The position numbers were made by a program, and so were the translations under genes. DNA of 64,000 nt from Vibrio penaeicida (lineage in GTDB: Bacteria > Pseudomonadota > Gammaproteobacteria > Enterobacterales > Vibrionaceae). The stretch spans positions 3,224,001-3,288,000 of the forward strand of contig NZ_AP025144.1 in assembly GCF_019977755.1 (NCBI RefSeq), given 5' to 3'. This document shows, in pieces, positions 1 through 8,500 of this stretch. Positions within the stretch are counted from its first letter, which is position 1, and each line of letters starts with the position of its first letter. The notes under the pieces are model-generated. The model searched no databases and was not told the DNA's origin. It worked only from the letters and a program-made list of their open reading frames with translations.

Positions 1-519
1 GCCGACGGGTAGGAAGAAGAAAATCGCTTCACCAATTAGCCATAGAAACGAATGGACGGTCGCCCAAAACTGACTGATTTGCGTCAGTGTTTGGCCATCG
101 AACATCTTGATATCGCCTATAACGTTGCGAAAACCAAGAATCAAACCACCCGTAATGATCGCCGGTAGAAGGGGAACAAAAATTTCGGCTAGGTGGGAGA
201 TGCTGCGCTCTAAGATATTCATATTCTGACGAGCAGCTAGCTTGGACTCGTCTTTGCTAGCGCTGCTTTTCCCTGACAGTTCAAGTAAAAGCTTATAGAC
301 GTCGTCCACTTCATTGCCAATCACGACTTGAAATTGACCAGCATTTGTAAAACAACCGCGAACGATAGAAATGCTCTCTAGCCTTTTCACATCCGCTGTA
401 TCGGTATCATTTAGTACAAAGCGCAATCGAGTTAGACAATGGCTTACACTCGCAATGTTATCGCTTCCCCCTACAAGTTCGAGGATTTTGGCGACATCTT
501 TCTTCGCTACCTTACTCAT
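1..519 (-). CDS. treB: PTS trehalose-specific EIIBC component, N-terminal part (runs off window)
   Basis: Membrane permease of the phosphotransferase system that imports trehalose as trehalose-6-phosphate. The visible 173 codons hold the EIIB domain, with the phosphorylated cysteine in the SHCLTRLRF motif about 25 residues from the start, then the beginning of the EIIC membrane domain (motif IFFFLPVG at the window edge). The ATG at 519 has an AGGGTG Shine-Dalgarno. The frame is open to position 1, so the gene continues outside the window. It is divided from treR by two TreR-like operators, and this context makes trehalose the best substrate call; another alpha-glucoside is less likely. Confidence 0.88.
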   Translation of the reverse strand, partial: MSKVAKKDVAKILELVGGSDNIASVSHCLTRLRFVLNDTDTADVKRLESISIVRGCFTNAGQFQVVIGNEVDDVYKLLLELSGKSSASKDESKLAARQNMNILERSISHLAEIFVPLLPAIITGGLILGFRNVIGDIKMFDGQTLTQISQFWATVHSFLWLIGEAIFFFLPVG

Positions 520-562
520 AACTGTTCACCCTATTTGAATTCACGTTCTATTTTATTTCTTT

Positions 563-576
563 TGGGACCGTTCCCA
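563..576. promoter_or_regulatory. treR box: TreR operator 1
   Basis: TGGGACCGTTCCCA is a near-perfect 14-bp palindrome matching the known TreR operator type (TGGGAACGTTCCCA). It lies about 45 bp upstream of treB. Binding by the adjacent LacI-family repressor is inferred. Confidence 0.75.
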
Positions 577-618
577 ATTGTTATTATTCATATTGACATC
601 ACTAATAATAAATCAAAA

Positions 619-632
619 TGGGAACAGTCCCA
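619..632. promoter_or_regulatory. treR box: TreR operator 2
   Basis: TGGGAACAGTCCCA is a second copy of the TreR-type palindrome, centred 56 bp from the first, in the same treB leader. Paired sites at this spacing could allow joint binding or looping. Confidence 0.75.
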
Positions 633-654
633 TTAATTGAACATGATCACATTA
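633..654. promoter_or_regulatory. Candidate CRP site upstream of treB
   Basis: TTGA-N6-TCACA (637-651) has one perfect and one partial half of the CRP consensus TGTGA-N6-TCACA, with A/T flanks. It sits directly beyond TreR operator 2. Catabolite control of trehalose operons by CRP is known in enterobacteria; here it is inferred. Confidence 0.45.
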
Positions 655-731
655 AAAATGTAGTGATAAATAGAAAAAGAAGTACTGAATTTTTATTCTT
701 ATTAAATTACAACGAGTTGAAAAATTGTACG

Positions 732-1682
732 CTAACTGGGAAGAGAAGGGGTTAGAGTGACGTGAGTCACCTCCGATTGATTCTGCAGTTGGTCGACCAG
801 CAGGTTAGCGGCTTTTCTTCCAGCTTCCGCATACCCTGGGTCAATACTCTGTGTGTTTGGGAACAAAAATGAAAGTAAAGCGTTCCCACCAACCCCAAAT
901 ACAGTTACGTCAGTTTTACCGAGCTCTTGAAGCCTTTTATTGACGCCTAATGCAATTGAATCACTGGCACACACAATGGCATCGGTTTTTGTACCCAATA
1001 CCGTATCGACTAAGTGATAACCGCTTTCATGACTCAGTGCACCCGTCGTGTAATTAGGCGTTAACGCATGGCTTTCACACCACCGAATGTAAGCTTGCGT
1101 ACGCAAACGGCCCGTTGTCACATCCGTATCATCCACACCAATAAAGGCAATGTGTGTTTTGTTCTGTTGGCTAAGTTGATTCAAGGCCATCTCGATGACG
1201 GATTGATTGTTGTAATTCACAGAAGATATTTCAGAAGAATCCGACGCAATGACTACCGCTCTATGCCCCCAAGATTCCAGTTCGTACATATCGCAATCTG
1301 AAAAACCAAACACAATTACACCATCAACATTTCGACGCTTTAAAACAGCGAGGTGCTCATTGGTCTTTTCACAGTCAAATTGGCTTTCCATGATCACGAC
1401 ATCGTACCCAGCGGCATACAACGTTTTTAAAAGCAGGCTGACGACAAGGTTCTCTGAGGGAGAATCCAAACGAGAAATAATCACTCCGATGACTTTCTGA
1501 CTGCCTCCTCTCATTGATTGAGCAGACTTAGACGGAACATAACCAGATTCAGAAATGATTTGCTCTACCTTTTTACGGGTATCTGGTTTTACTTTTGGAT
1601 CGTTCGTTAAAACACGAGAAACCGTCGATTTACCGACCCCTGCTAATCGAGCGATATCCAAAATAGTGAGCTTCTTACTCAT
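732..1682 (-). CDS. treR: Trehalose operon repressor, LacI/GalR family
   Basis: 316-residue LacI-type repressor. The N-terminal helix-turn-helix (residues 5-30, ILDIARLAGVGKSTVSRVL) is followed by the hinge and a periplasmic-binding-protein-like effector domain. The E. coli homologue responds to trehalose-6-phosphate. It lies immediately behind treB on the same strand, with 212 bp between them. The DNA there holds two TGGGA-N4-TCCCA palindromes of TreR type, which supports the assignment over other LacI repressors. Because both genes point left, treR is downstream-to-upstream distal of the treB promoter and must have its own promoter beyond 1682. Confidence 0.88.
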   Translation of the reverse strand: MSKKLTILDIARLAGVGKSTVSRVLTNDPKVKPDTRKKVEQIISESGYVPSKSAQSMRGGSQKVIGVIISRLDSPSENLVVSLLLKTLYAAGYDVVIMESQFDCEKTNEHLAVLKRRNVDGVIVFGFSDCDMYELESWGHRAVVIASDSSEISSVNYNNQSVIEMALNQLSQQNKTHIAFIGVDDTDVTTGRLRTQAYIRWCESHALTPNYTTGALSHESGYHLVDTVLGTKTDAIVCASDSIALGVNKRLQELGKTDVTVFGVGGNALLSFLFPNTQSIDPGYAEAGRKAANLLVDQLQNQSEVTHVTLTPSLPS

Positions 1683-1778
1683 AGGATTTCAAATTTACTT
1701 GTCGTAGTGATAAAGGAATATTGCCGAAGTTTGGCATCGAATTGCAATATTCCCTCATAGAAAGAGTGAGATAAATAC

Positions 1779-2138
1779 TTAAAACAAGGTATTTTTAGAC
1801 GATAGCGATGTCTTTTTAGGCGTATTTTGATTGCACATTTGCATCGGAACATTAGGCAAAGACAGACTGGCTTGGGTCCCTTTCATCCAGAAAACATACC
1901 CCATACGACGATTCTCAAATTTCTCACCAGAAGCACTCGGCACGCGATCCATGAGAAAGCGCTCATTGTTTATTTCCAATTGCAGCTCATACTCATTAAT
2001 AGGGTGTGTCCATATTTCTAAGTCTTCGCCACATATATATGCGTTATTAACCGAAGTGCTTGAGCTAGAACTGCAGCCAGTGACCACCAACCCCGTGCTC
2101 ACCAACAGTGCACTCACACTTATAAATTTTTTCAACAT
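1779..2138 (-). CDS. MliC-like C-type lysozyme inhibitor lipoprotein
   Basis: 119-residue lipoprotein with a signal peptide ending in a VTGC lipobox (Cys at about 22) followed by a serine-rich linker. The mature part has the MliC/PliC layout: an early Cys (YICG), a SASGEKFENR motif and an FW-KG-AS-L stretch, and a late Cys (MQMC) that would form the usual disulfide. MliC proteins protect peptidoglycan from host lysozyme at the cell surface. The ATG is 8 bp downstream of the gmhB stop, so the two are probably co-transcribed. The C-terminal tail of about 17 residues after the last Cys is an extension without a recognised role. Confidence 0.68.
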   Translation of the reverse strand: MLKKFISVSALLVSTGLVVTGCSSSSSTSVNNAYICGEDLEIWTHPINEYELQLEINNERFLMDRVPSASGEKFENRRMGYVFWMKGTQASLSLPNVPMQMCNQNTPKKTSLSSKNTLF

Positions 2139-2146
2139 GGAACGAG

Positions 2147-2698
2147 CTAGCTCTTAAGGTAGGCAGGGACATCTTTGATGCTGTCTAATACGACTGACGC
2201 CAAAGACTCTCCTTTCTCGGTAACAGGTTTCCCAGTGCGGACAAGAACTCGTGTTCCAACACCTGCCGATTGAGCGGCCATCATATCTTCCGCTTTGTCA
2301 CCCACCATAACGGAATTTTCCATGTCTATTTTTAAGAAATCACGGGCAGAAATAAACATACCGGGCTTGGGTTTTCGGCATTCACAATCTTGCTTGTAAT
2401 CCCCGATACCATGTTCAGAGTGATGCGGACAATAATAAAAGCCATCAAAATCAACGCCATTATCAACGAAATTCCAATCCATCCACTGAGTAAGAGAAAG
2501 AAAGCGATCTTCGCTAAACATCCCTCGCGCTATTCCGGATTGATTCGTAACAAGTACCAGTAGGTAACCCATGTCTTGAAGTTGCTTTGTTGCTTCAAAT
2601 ACACCGTCTATGTATTCAAAACTATGTTCATCATGCACGTAACCGTGGTCTACGTTGATCACACCATCACGGTCAAGAAAAACGGCAGGTTTAGCCAA
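2147..2698 (-). CDS. gmhB: D-glycero-beta-D-manno-heptose 1,7-bisphosphate 7-phosphatase
   Basis: HAD-superfamily phosphatase of the ADP-heptose pathway for LPS inner core. The nucleophile motif FLDRDGVIN is at residues 7-15, motif II is VTNQSG, the zinc-binding cysteine loop is CPHH...CECRKP, and motif III/IV is MVGDKAEDM. Length 183 fits the family. The start is TTG at 2698, preceded by GAGGA at proper spacing; it gives the expected [13 protein letters not shown] terminus and no in-frame ATG suits better. The MliC-like gene follows at once. Confidence 0.9.
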   Translation of the reverse strand: MAKPAVFLDRDGVINVDHGYVHDEHSFEYIDGVFEATKQLQDMGYLLVLVTNQSGIARGMFSEDRFLSLTQWMDWNFVDNGVDFDGFYYCPHHSEHGIGDYKQDCECRKPKPGMFISARDFLKIDMENSVMVGDKAEDMMAAQSAGVGTRVLVRTGKPVTEKGESLASVVLDSIKDVPAYLKS

Positions 2699-2862
2699 AA
2701 TCGAATCCTCAATGCACTCTTAATCAGAACAAATTATTACATGCTTTATAGCACTTCGCACTATGCAATTACTTTTTAGCCTCGATGGGGGAATAAGCGG
2801 CAAAAATGCTCGCGAGCGTATGCATACCCTTGCTTTAAGCAAAAATCACCCATTATCTGTAA

Positions 2863-2886
2863 AGCTATATAGACGTCTAGACGTAA
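2863..2886. promoter_or_regulatory. MetJ operator (tandem met boxes)
   Basis: AGACGTCT at 2871-2878 is a perfect met box and is followed without gap by AGACGTAA at 2879-2886; AGCTATAT at 2863-2870 is a degenerate third box. MetJ with S-adenosylmethionine binds tandem 8-bp boxes. The position 120-140 bp upstream of metN is consistent with methionine repression of metNIQ. Confidence 0.8.
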
Positions 2887-2895
2887 AAATACCTA

Positions 2896-2924
2896 TTGAC
2901 TTAAAAAACAGAAAGCCATAGCAT
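2896..2924 (+). promoter_or_regulatory. Putative sigma-70 promoter of metNIQ
   Basis: TTGACT (2896-2901) and TAGCAT (2919-2924) are separated by 17 bp, just downstream of the met boxes. The -35 is strong and the -10 moderate. The remaining 2698-2862 stretch between gmhB and this site shows nothing else recognisable. Confidence 0.45.
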
Positions 2925-3005
2925 CGACTGAAAATTTAGAGCAAGTTCAAAATATTATTCTGTTCACTCTATTCGCTTTTCAGTTTATTCCGCACGGTTG
3001 TTTAT

Positions 3006-4040
3006 ATGATTGAAATTAATCAAGTAAATAAGGTTTTCTATCAAGGCAGTAAGGAGATCAACGCCTTAATAGACATCAACCTATCTATTCCCCAAGGCGC
3101 AATCTTTGGCGTCATTGGATCTTCCGGTGCAGGGAAAAGCACACTGATTCGTTGCGTTAACATGTTAGAAGCACCAACGTCTGGCGAAGTTATCGTAGAT
3201 GGTGTCGACTTAACAAAGCTTTCTAAGTCTGAGCTTGGAAAAGCGCGCCGTAACATCGGCATGATATTTCAGCACTTTAATCTACTATCTTCCCGTACGG
3301 TATTTGAAAATATCGCTCTTCCTCTAGAACTTGCGAGCGCAGACAAATCAAAAATCGAAAGTAAAGTCACCGAACTTTTGGCACTGGTTGGGCTAAGCGA
3401 CAAACGTGACACCTACCCAGCGAACCTAAGCGGTGGACAAAAGCAGCGTGTTGCGATTGCTCGTGCATTGGCATCGGACCCAAAAGTTTTATTGTGTGAT
3501 GAAGCGACCAGCGCACTGGACCCAGCGACAACTCAGTCGATTCTTGAGCTGCTGAAAAAAATCAACCGACAGCTCAATATCACCATTCTGCTGATTACAC
3601 ATGAAATGGATGTGGTTAAAAGTATCTGTCATGAAGTTGCCATTATTGGTGATGGAAAACTGGTTGAGAAAGGCACCGTTGGCGAAATATTTGCTCACCC
3701 TAAAACTGAATTAGCACACAATTTCATTCGCTCCACTTTGGATCTTTCCATTCCTGAAGATTACCAAGTTCGGTTGAAGTCAGAACGTGTCGAAGGTAGC
3801 TACCCGTTGGTTCGCTTAGAGTTTACGGGCGCAAGCACCGACGCACCTCTGATGACGCAAATCGCTCGAAACTACGGTATTGATGTGAGTATTTTAAGCT
3901 CCGACTTGGATTATGCTGGCGGCGTGAAATTCGGAATGATGGTCGCGGAGCTCTTTGGCGACGAAGAAAGCGAAAAAGCAGCGCTCGATTTTATCCGCGA
4001 ACACAAAGTTAAAGTAGAGGTACTTGGTTATGTCCTTTAA
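3006..4040 (+). CDS. metN: Methionine ABC transporter ATP-binding protein
   Basis: 344-residue ATPase of the MetNIQ importer for D- and L-methionine. Walker A is GSSGAGKST (residues 38-46), the ABC signature is LSGGQKQR, and Walker B is [13 protein letters not shown]. The C-terminal part from about 265 on is the NIL/ACT-like domain typical of MetN, which senses internal methionine and blocks transport. First gene of metN-metI-metQ; its last 11 bp overlap metI, indicating coupled translation. MetJ boxes lie upstream. Confidence 0.95.
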   Translation: MIEINQVNKVFYQGSKEINALIDINLSIPQGAIFGVIGSSGAGKSTLIRCVNMLEAPTSGEVIVDGVDLTKLSKSELGKARRNIGMIFQHFNLLSSRTVFENIALPLELASADKSKIESKVTELLALVGLSDKRDTYPANLSGGQKQRVAIARALASDPKVLLCDEATSALDPATTQSILELLKKINRQLNITILLITHEMDVVKSICHEVAIIGDGKLVEKGTVGEIFAHPKTELAHNFIRSTLDLSIPEDYQVRLKSERVEGSYPLVRLEFTGASTDAPLMTQIARNYGIDVSILSSDLDYAGGVKFGMMVAELFGDEESEKAALDFIREHKVKVEVLGYVL

Positions 4041-4707
4041 GTCAGTAACAGAGTGGCTAAGCCTAAATGGCGATCTTTTGCTGGGTGCAACGTGGGAAAC
4101 CCTATACATGGTCGCGGTTGCGGGCATCGTTGGGTTCGCTGTGGGTATCCCATTAGGTGTTATTTTACACACCACTAAGAAAGGTGGCTTACTGGAAAAT
4201 ATCGCTTTAAATAATGTTCTAGGTGCGATTGTGAACATCGGTCGCTCTGTACCATTTTTGGTTCTAATGGTTGCCATTATCCCTGTCACCAAATTACTTG
4301 TTGGTACATTTATCGGCACCACGGCAGCAATTGTACCGTTAACGATTGGTGCTATCCCATTTGTTGCTCGCCTGATTGAAGGTGCACTACTCGAAGTGCC
4401 AAGTGGTCTTGTTGAAGCCGCGCAATCTATGGGAGCAACACCAACCCAAATTATTACAAAAGTACTGCTTCCAGAAGCTCTACCTACCATCGTGAACTCC
4501 GTAACCATCACCATGGTTACATTAGTGAGCTATTCGGCAATGGCTGGCACCGTGGGCGGCGGCGGTTTAGGGGATGTCGCGATTCGTTACGGCTTCCACC
4601 GATACGATGTTGTGATTATGGCTGTTACCGTCGTGATGCTTATCGTACTGGTACAAATCATTCAATCAATCGGTGACGCGCTGGTACGCCGCGTTGACCA
4701 CAGATAA
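4030..4707 (+). CDS. metI: Methionine ABC transporter permease
   Basis: Inner-membrane permease of about 225 residues with five hydrophobic segments and the EAA-type coupling loop ([23 protein letters not shown]) that contacts MetN. I place the start at ATG 4030, inside the end of metN; an upstream TTG in frame at 4024 would add only two residues. Overlap with metN is 11 bp. The 65-bp gap to metQ carries no terminator, so metQ is in the same transcript. Confidence 0.94.
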   Translation: MSFKSVTEWLSLNGDLLLGATWETLYMVAVAGIVGFAVGIPLGVILHTTKKGGLLENIALNNVLGAIVNIGRSVPFLVLMVAIIPVTKLLVGTFIGTTAAIVPLTIGAIPFVARLIEGALLEVPSGLVEAAQSMGATPTQIITKVLLPEALPTIVNSVTITMVTLVSYSAMAGTVGGGGLGDVAIRYGFHRYDVVIMAVTVVMLIVLVQIIQSIGDALVRRVDHR

Positions 4708-4772
4708 CTCAATTTTTAACGTTAACAGTTAATAAATAAAGAATTTTTGGATTTAGAATTAAGGAGAATACA

Positions 4773-5582
4773 ATGAAATATAACCTTAAAAGCCTTTTGG
4801 CCATCGCAGCAGCAGCGTCTGCATTAGTACTAACAGGCTGTGGCGAGAAAGAAGTCGACACAAGCAAAATCAAAGTTGGCGTAATGGCAGGTGCAGAAGC
4901 ACAAGTTGCTGAAGTGGCTGCAAAAGTAGCGAAAGAGAAATACAACCTAGATGTAGAGTTAGTGACGTTTACCGATTACGTAACACCAAACGCAGCACTC
5001 GATGACCAATCTATCGACATTAACGCATTCCAGCACAAGCCATACCTTGATCAGCAAGTAACGGATCGTGGTTACAAACTGACTATCGCTGGTAACACGT
5101 TTGTTTACCCTATCGCGGGTTACTCTAAGCAAGTAACGTCGGTTGATCAGATTCAAGAAGGCGCTCGTATTGCTGTTCCTAATGACCCAACAAACCTTGG
5201 TCGCTCTCTACTTCTTCTAGAACAACAAGGTCTTCTTACTCTACGTGAAGGTGTTGGTCTACTAGCAACTGTACGCGATATCGTTGCGAACCCGAAAAAC
5301 ATCACTATCGTTGAACTGGATGCCGCTCAACTTCCACGCTCTTTGGACGACGTAGCGCTGTCTATCATTAACACGACTTACGCAAGCAGCATCGACCTAA
5401 CGCCTGAAAAAGACGGTGTATTCGTTGAAGACAAAGACTCTCCATACGTAAACCTGATTGTTGCACGTGAAGAAAACCTAGCAGCAGAAAACGTACAAAA
5501 CTTTGTTAAAGCATACCAAACAGACGAAGTTTACAACGCGGCAATGGACATCTTCAAAGGCGGTGTAGTGAAAGGCTGGTAA
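4773..5582 (+). CDS. metQ: Methionine-binding lipoprotein
   Basis: 269-residue NlpA-family substrate-binding protein. It has a signal peptide with lipobox LTGC (Cys at about 23), then the mature domain starting KIKVGVMAGAEAQ. It carries conserved features of MetQ such as FTDYVTPNAALDDQSIDINAFQHKPYL across two lines of alignment and IAVPNDPTNLGRSL. It delivers methionine to MetI and is lipid-anchored on the outer face of the inner membrane. SD AAGGAG precedes the ATG. A strong terminator follows 43 bp after the stop. Confidence 0.95.
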   Translation: MKYNLKSLLAIAAAASALVLTGCGEKEVDTSKIKVGVMAGAEAQVAEVAAKVAKEKYNLDVELVTFTDYVTPNAALDDQSIDINAFQHKPYLDQQVTDRGYKLTIAGNTFVYPIAGYSKQVTSVDQIQEGARIAVPNDPTNLGRSLLLLEQQGLLTLREGVGLLATVRDIVANPKNITIVELDAAQLPRSLDDVALSIINTTYASSIDLTPEKDGVFVEDKDSPYVNLIVAREENLAAENVQNFVKAYQTDEVYNAAMDIFKGGVVKGW

Positions 5583-5624
5583 TTATACCGTTTCACACAT
5601 TTCTTTAGATTTATCTCGTTCATT

Positions 5625-5652
5625 AAAAAGGCTAACTTCGGTTAGCCTTTTT
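5625..5652 (+). terminator. Rho-independent terminator after metQ
   Basis: AAAAAGGCTAAC-TTCG-GTTAGCCTTTTT is a perfect stem with a stable UUCG loop and T-tract. The A-tract on the other side lets it also stop the leftward RpiR-type gene. Confidence 0.9.
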
Positions 5653-5713
5653 CATTTCCTGATTTTCAGAACATCCAGTTCTTAACCTTAGATACTAATA
5701 GGTCATAGAGAAC

Positions 5714-5781
5714 CAGATCATAAGAGACATCAGATCATAAGAGACATCAGATCATAAGAGACATCAGATCATCAGAGGCAT
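5714..5781. repeat. Four tandem copies of a 17-bp repeat
   Basis: CAGATCATAAGAGACAT occurs three times without change (5714-5730, 5731-5747, 5748-5764), followed by a fourth copy with two substitutions (5765-5781). The leftward regulator gene ends inside the array: its stop codon is supplied by copies 3-4. Copy number is likely to vary by slippage. Confidence 0.9.
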
Positions 5782-6597
5782 CACCACCTCGGCGGTATCA
5801 ACAACCGACTCTGCGTATTCTGGATATTGTTCCAGCAAGGTGTTAACCAAAACATCAACCAACAATAACGCTCCTACTTTAGAAGCAAAGGCTCCCCCCG
5901 TTAGCGGCCCTTCTGGTCTTGCTGCAATAAGCGATTCTGTCGATATCGATGACAGCGCACTGTGCGTAATGTTGGTAAGAGAAATAACGGGAGTATCGCG
6001 TTGATGTGCTTGCCTAACCGCATGGACAACTTCTTTGGTTGATCCCGAACTCGAAATCGCAAACCAGAGATCGCCTTGAGTGCTTCGAACGGCGTTCATT
6101 GCCGCTAAATGGGTATCTTCGAACATGGTGACTTTCTTGCCGATTCGCAATAATCTGAACGCCAAGTAACGCCCCACAATGCTTGATGCTCCAACCCCAA
6201 CGCAACTGATGTATTGAGATTCATGAACCAGATTACACACTCTTTTCAGCGCTTTTCGGTCAATAATTTGGGCGGTATCTTGCAAGCTTGCCACTGCGCT
6301 TTGGGCTGAGATATGGCAAATATCGCCTTCCATCTCGACCTGTTTCTCTCGCGGATTCTGGCTAAGATCCACCGCCAACGCCATCCTAAAGTCTGAATAG
6401 CCTTTGTAACCCATATCACGACATAGCCTCACCACTGTCGCTTCACTGGTTTGAGAATTGCGCGCTAAATCTGTGATGGTTTGAAACTGGACATCATGAG
6501 CATTATCCAAGACATAATCCGCCACTAAACGTAGTTTCTTACTCAATGGTTCAGTGTTCGCTCGAAGACGAACGAGTAAATTTTTGGGTAGACTCAC
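5764..6597 (-). CDS. RpiR-family regulator of the sialic acid locus (NanR-like)
   Basis: 277 residues: N-terminal RpiR helix-turn-helix (about 1-75, with TITDLARNSQTSEATVVRLCRDMG split over the recognition helix), then a SIS sugar-phosphate-binding domain (about 125-260, ISSSGSTKEV). Vibrio nan clusters use an RpiR-type NanR that senses N-acetylmannosamine-6-phosphate, and its place at the end of the leftward lyase/TRAP genes supports this role. Start is GTG 6597 after AGAGAG. The last residues and stop lie in a 17-bp tandem repeat, so the C terminus may vary between strains. Confidence 0.75.
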   Translation of the reverse strand: MSLPKNLLVRLRANTEPLSKKLRLVADYVLDNAHDVQFQTITDLARNSQTSEATVVRLCRDMGYKGYSDFRMALAVDLSQNPREKQVEMEGDICHISAQSAVASLQDTAQIIDRKALKRVCNLVHESQYISCVGVGASSIVGRYLAFRLLRIGKKVTMFEDTHLAAMNAVRSTQGDLWFAISSSGSTKEVVHAVRQAHQRDTPVISLTNITHSALSSISTESLIAARPEGPLTGGAFASKVGALLLVDVLVNTLLEQYPEYAESVVDTAEVVMPLMI

Positions 6598-6688
6598 AAT
6601 GCTCTCTTTTTCGTTGGTGACGGCGTGGATAAAGGTATCAGACTCATCTCGTCAAATACAGTAATAGCAAGTCTATACTCGAACAACC

Positions 6689-7570
6689 TCAATATGAACG
6701 CGTCAAACATTCCATAACTCGCGTTTTATGTGATTTTGACAGGGGCAAAAATGGTTCTCGACACTGACCATAGTCGATCCCTAACTCTCCCATGGCAAAC
6801 TTGATGCTCTGATATAACCCTGCCTCTAACAGCACTTCAGTAACCCGATTGACTTGATGCTGTAAATCCATGGCTTTTTCCGTGTCTCCTTGCTTCATCG
6901 CTTCAAAAATCGCCACATACTTAGCGGCCATCAAATTATACGTCGTTCCTATGCCACCACTTGCCCCCATTTGTAGACCATTAACCAACATAGAGTCTTC
7001 ACCATGAAAGATGAGGCTATTCGGCTGAAGTTGCCTTAGCCTTTCGATGAAAAACATATCGTGTGTGGTGTGCTTTATGCCAATCACGTTATCCATGGCA
7101 GATAAATTCAAGAGCGTCTGATGGGTAAATGTTACGCCCGTGGTTCCAGGAATGTTGTACAGCAATAACGGAACATCTGTGTAATCGAGAATAGACTGAT
7201 AGTAATAGGTCACTTCTTGGGGGGTGAAGCCGTAATAAAAAGGCGGTGTTGCAGAGATCACTTGATACCCTTCATTTTGCGCGGTATCGATCAGTAAACG
7301 TACGTCGGTTAACGCAATTGCCCCAACATGAGCAATCAGCGGCACTCGATTATTGACAATATGCGCGACCGTTTTCAACACTCTTTGTCGTTCTAAAATA
7401 CTCATCATAAAACACTCAGAAGAGCTGCCACCAATGTAAAAACCGTGTACCCCCTGCGAAATATGATGCTCAACCATGCCTTCAAGCTTGTCGTATTCCA
7501 ACTCCCCTATTGAGCTAAAGGGGGTCATGAGCGGAATAAAGATGCCTTCCATAGGTTTGTGTTTCGTCAT
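6689..7570 (-). CDS. DHDPS/N-acetylneuraminate lyase family aldolase, second paralogue
   Basis: About 293 residues, a class I aldolase TIM barrel. The Schiff-base lysine is in IGIKHTTHD, the catalytic tyrosine in LLYNIPGTTGV, and the substrate carboxylate loop reads GGSSSE where E. coli NanA has GGSTGE. It resembles the E. coli/Haemophilus NanA branch, unlike the neighbouring NanA. A start at 7570 is preferred because GAGGG lies upstream and it matches family N termini; an ATG at 7588 overlaps the nanA stop (ATGA) and would add six residues. The substrate may be a sialic acid variant or another 2-keto acid. Confidence 0.72.
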   Translation of the reverse strand: MTKHKPMEGIFIPLMTPFSSIGELEYDKLEGMVEHHISQGVHGFYIGGSSSECFMMSILERQRVLKTVAHIVNNRVPLIAHVGAIALTDVRLLIDTAQNEGYQVISATPPFYYGFTPQEVTYYYQSILDYTDVPLLLYNIPGTTGVTFTHQTLLNLSAMDNVIGIKHTTHDMFFIERLRQLQPNSLIFHGEDSMLVNGLQMGASGGIGTTYNLMAAKYVAIFEAMKQGDTEKAMDLQHQVNRVTEVLLEAGLYQSIKFAMGELGIDYGQCREPFLPLSKSHKTRVMECLTRSY

Positions 7571-7584
7571 CTGTTCGCCCTCAT

Positions 7585-8484
7585 TCATACCGCATCCAAA
7601 AAGCCAGCATGGCGAAGCTTGAATAGCACATCTTGCTTCTGCGCTTTCGTTAGCGCTCTAATCGGCGATCGCGGGTTCCCAACATCAATCCCGTGCAGCT
7701 GCATAGCAACTTTTCCTGCTGCTACGCCCCCGTATTCCACCAGAACACGAATAATCGCAATCACAGCATCCATTAACCGAGCCACCTCTTGGTGATCGCC
7801 TTTGTGGAAAGCGTCAATGATCTTCAGGTATAACGGCGCCGCATAGTTGTAGGTACTGCCAACCGCCCCAACCGCACCGACTGCTAACCCCGCCGGTAAA
7901 AATTCATCCACACCAAAGGGCACATCAAACTTCCCATCCGCAACGCGAATGCATCTCTGGTAGTCATAGAGATCGGAATGATTGAATTTTGCACCGGATA
8001 GATTGGGAATTCGCTTGCTTCCTTCAATGAGAAACTGCTCTAAGTCGACATTCACGCCGGACATTCCCGAATGGTAATAATAAAACCCTTTTGATGGTGC
8101 AGCGCTCGCCACTTGAGCGCAGTAGTCAACCAACTCATCAACGTTAGCTGGCTTGAAAAAACACGGACCAATTACAGAAGTGGCGAGTACATCTAACGTG
8201 TCGGCATGACGAGTTAGATCTAATGTATCGACGATGCTCAGCGCACCAGTGTGGACAATAATATCCAATTTGCCGCGGCAAGCCTCAACCCAGCGCTCAG
8301 CAATTAGCTTGCGTTCTTCGACTGAACAATGAACCCCTTCTCCTGTTGTGCCGCAAATATATGCCCCAGACACACCCTGCTCTATCAGCAGTTCAGCAAT
8401 TTGATCGATAACCTCCAGATTCACCTGACTGTTTAGGTCGAAAGGTGTATGGGGTGCAGCAATCAATCCGGTTAATTTTTTCAT
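7585..8484 (-). CDS. nanA: N-acetylneuraminate lyase (human-NPL-like type)
   Basis: 299-residue aldolase splitting N-acetylneuraminate into pyruvate and N-acetylmannosamine. Motifs: GLIAAPHTPFD at the N terminus, CGTTGEG carboxylate loop, FYYYH with the catalytic tyrosine, SGAKFNHSDLYD with the Schiff-base lysine, and FGVDEFLPAGLAVGAVGAVGSTYNY. These follow the vertebrate NPL branch rather than E. coli NanA, as is known for Vibrio NanA. It lies 16 bp behind the TRAP large permease gene and overlaps the second lyase paralogue in an ATGA arrangement, so it belongs to the leftward transport-lyase operon. Confidence 0.88.
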   Translation of the reverse strand: MKKLTGLIAAPHTPFDLNSQVNLEVIDQIAELLIEQGVSGAYICGTTGEGVHCSVEERKLIAERWVEACRGKLDIIVHTGALSIVDTLDLTRHADTLDVLATSVIGPCFFKPANVDELVDYCAQVASAAPSKGFYYYHSGMSGVNVDLEQFLIEGSKRIPNLSGAKFNHSDLYDYQRCIRVADGKFDVPFGVDEFLPAGLAVGAVGAVGSTYNYAAPLYLKIIDAFHKGDHQEVARLMDAVIAIIRVLVEYGGVAAGKVAMQLHGIDVGNPRSPIRALTKAQKQDVLFKLRHAGFLDAV

Positions 8485-8500
8485 TTTGAATGCGTCCTAA

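Noticed and set aside
439..636. 65-codon rightward frame over the treB start and both TreR operators
   Set aside because: Covers known regulatory palindromes and the treB coding start; no ribosome site.
3894..4514. 206-codon open frame on the minus strand opposite metN/metI
   Set aside because: Entirely antisense to two certain genes, with low-complexity Ala/Thr/Pro composition and no Shine-Dalgarno.
5714..5781. Possible CRISPR array
   Set aside because: The 17-bp repeats are directly contiguous with no spacers, and no cas genes are present.
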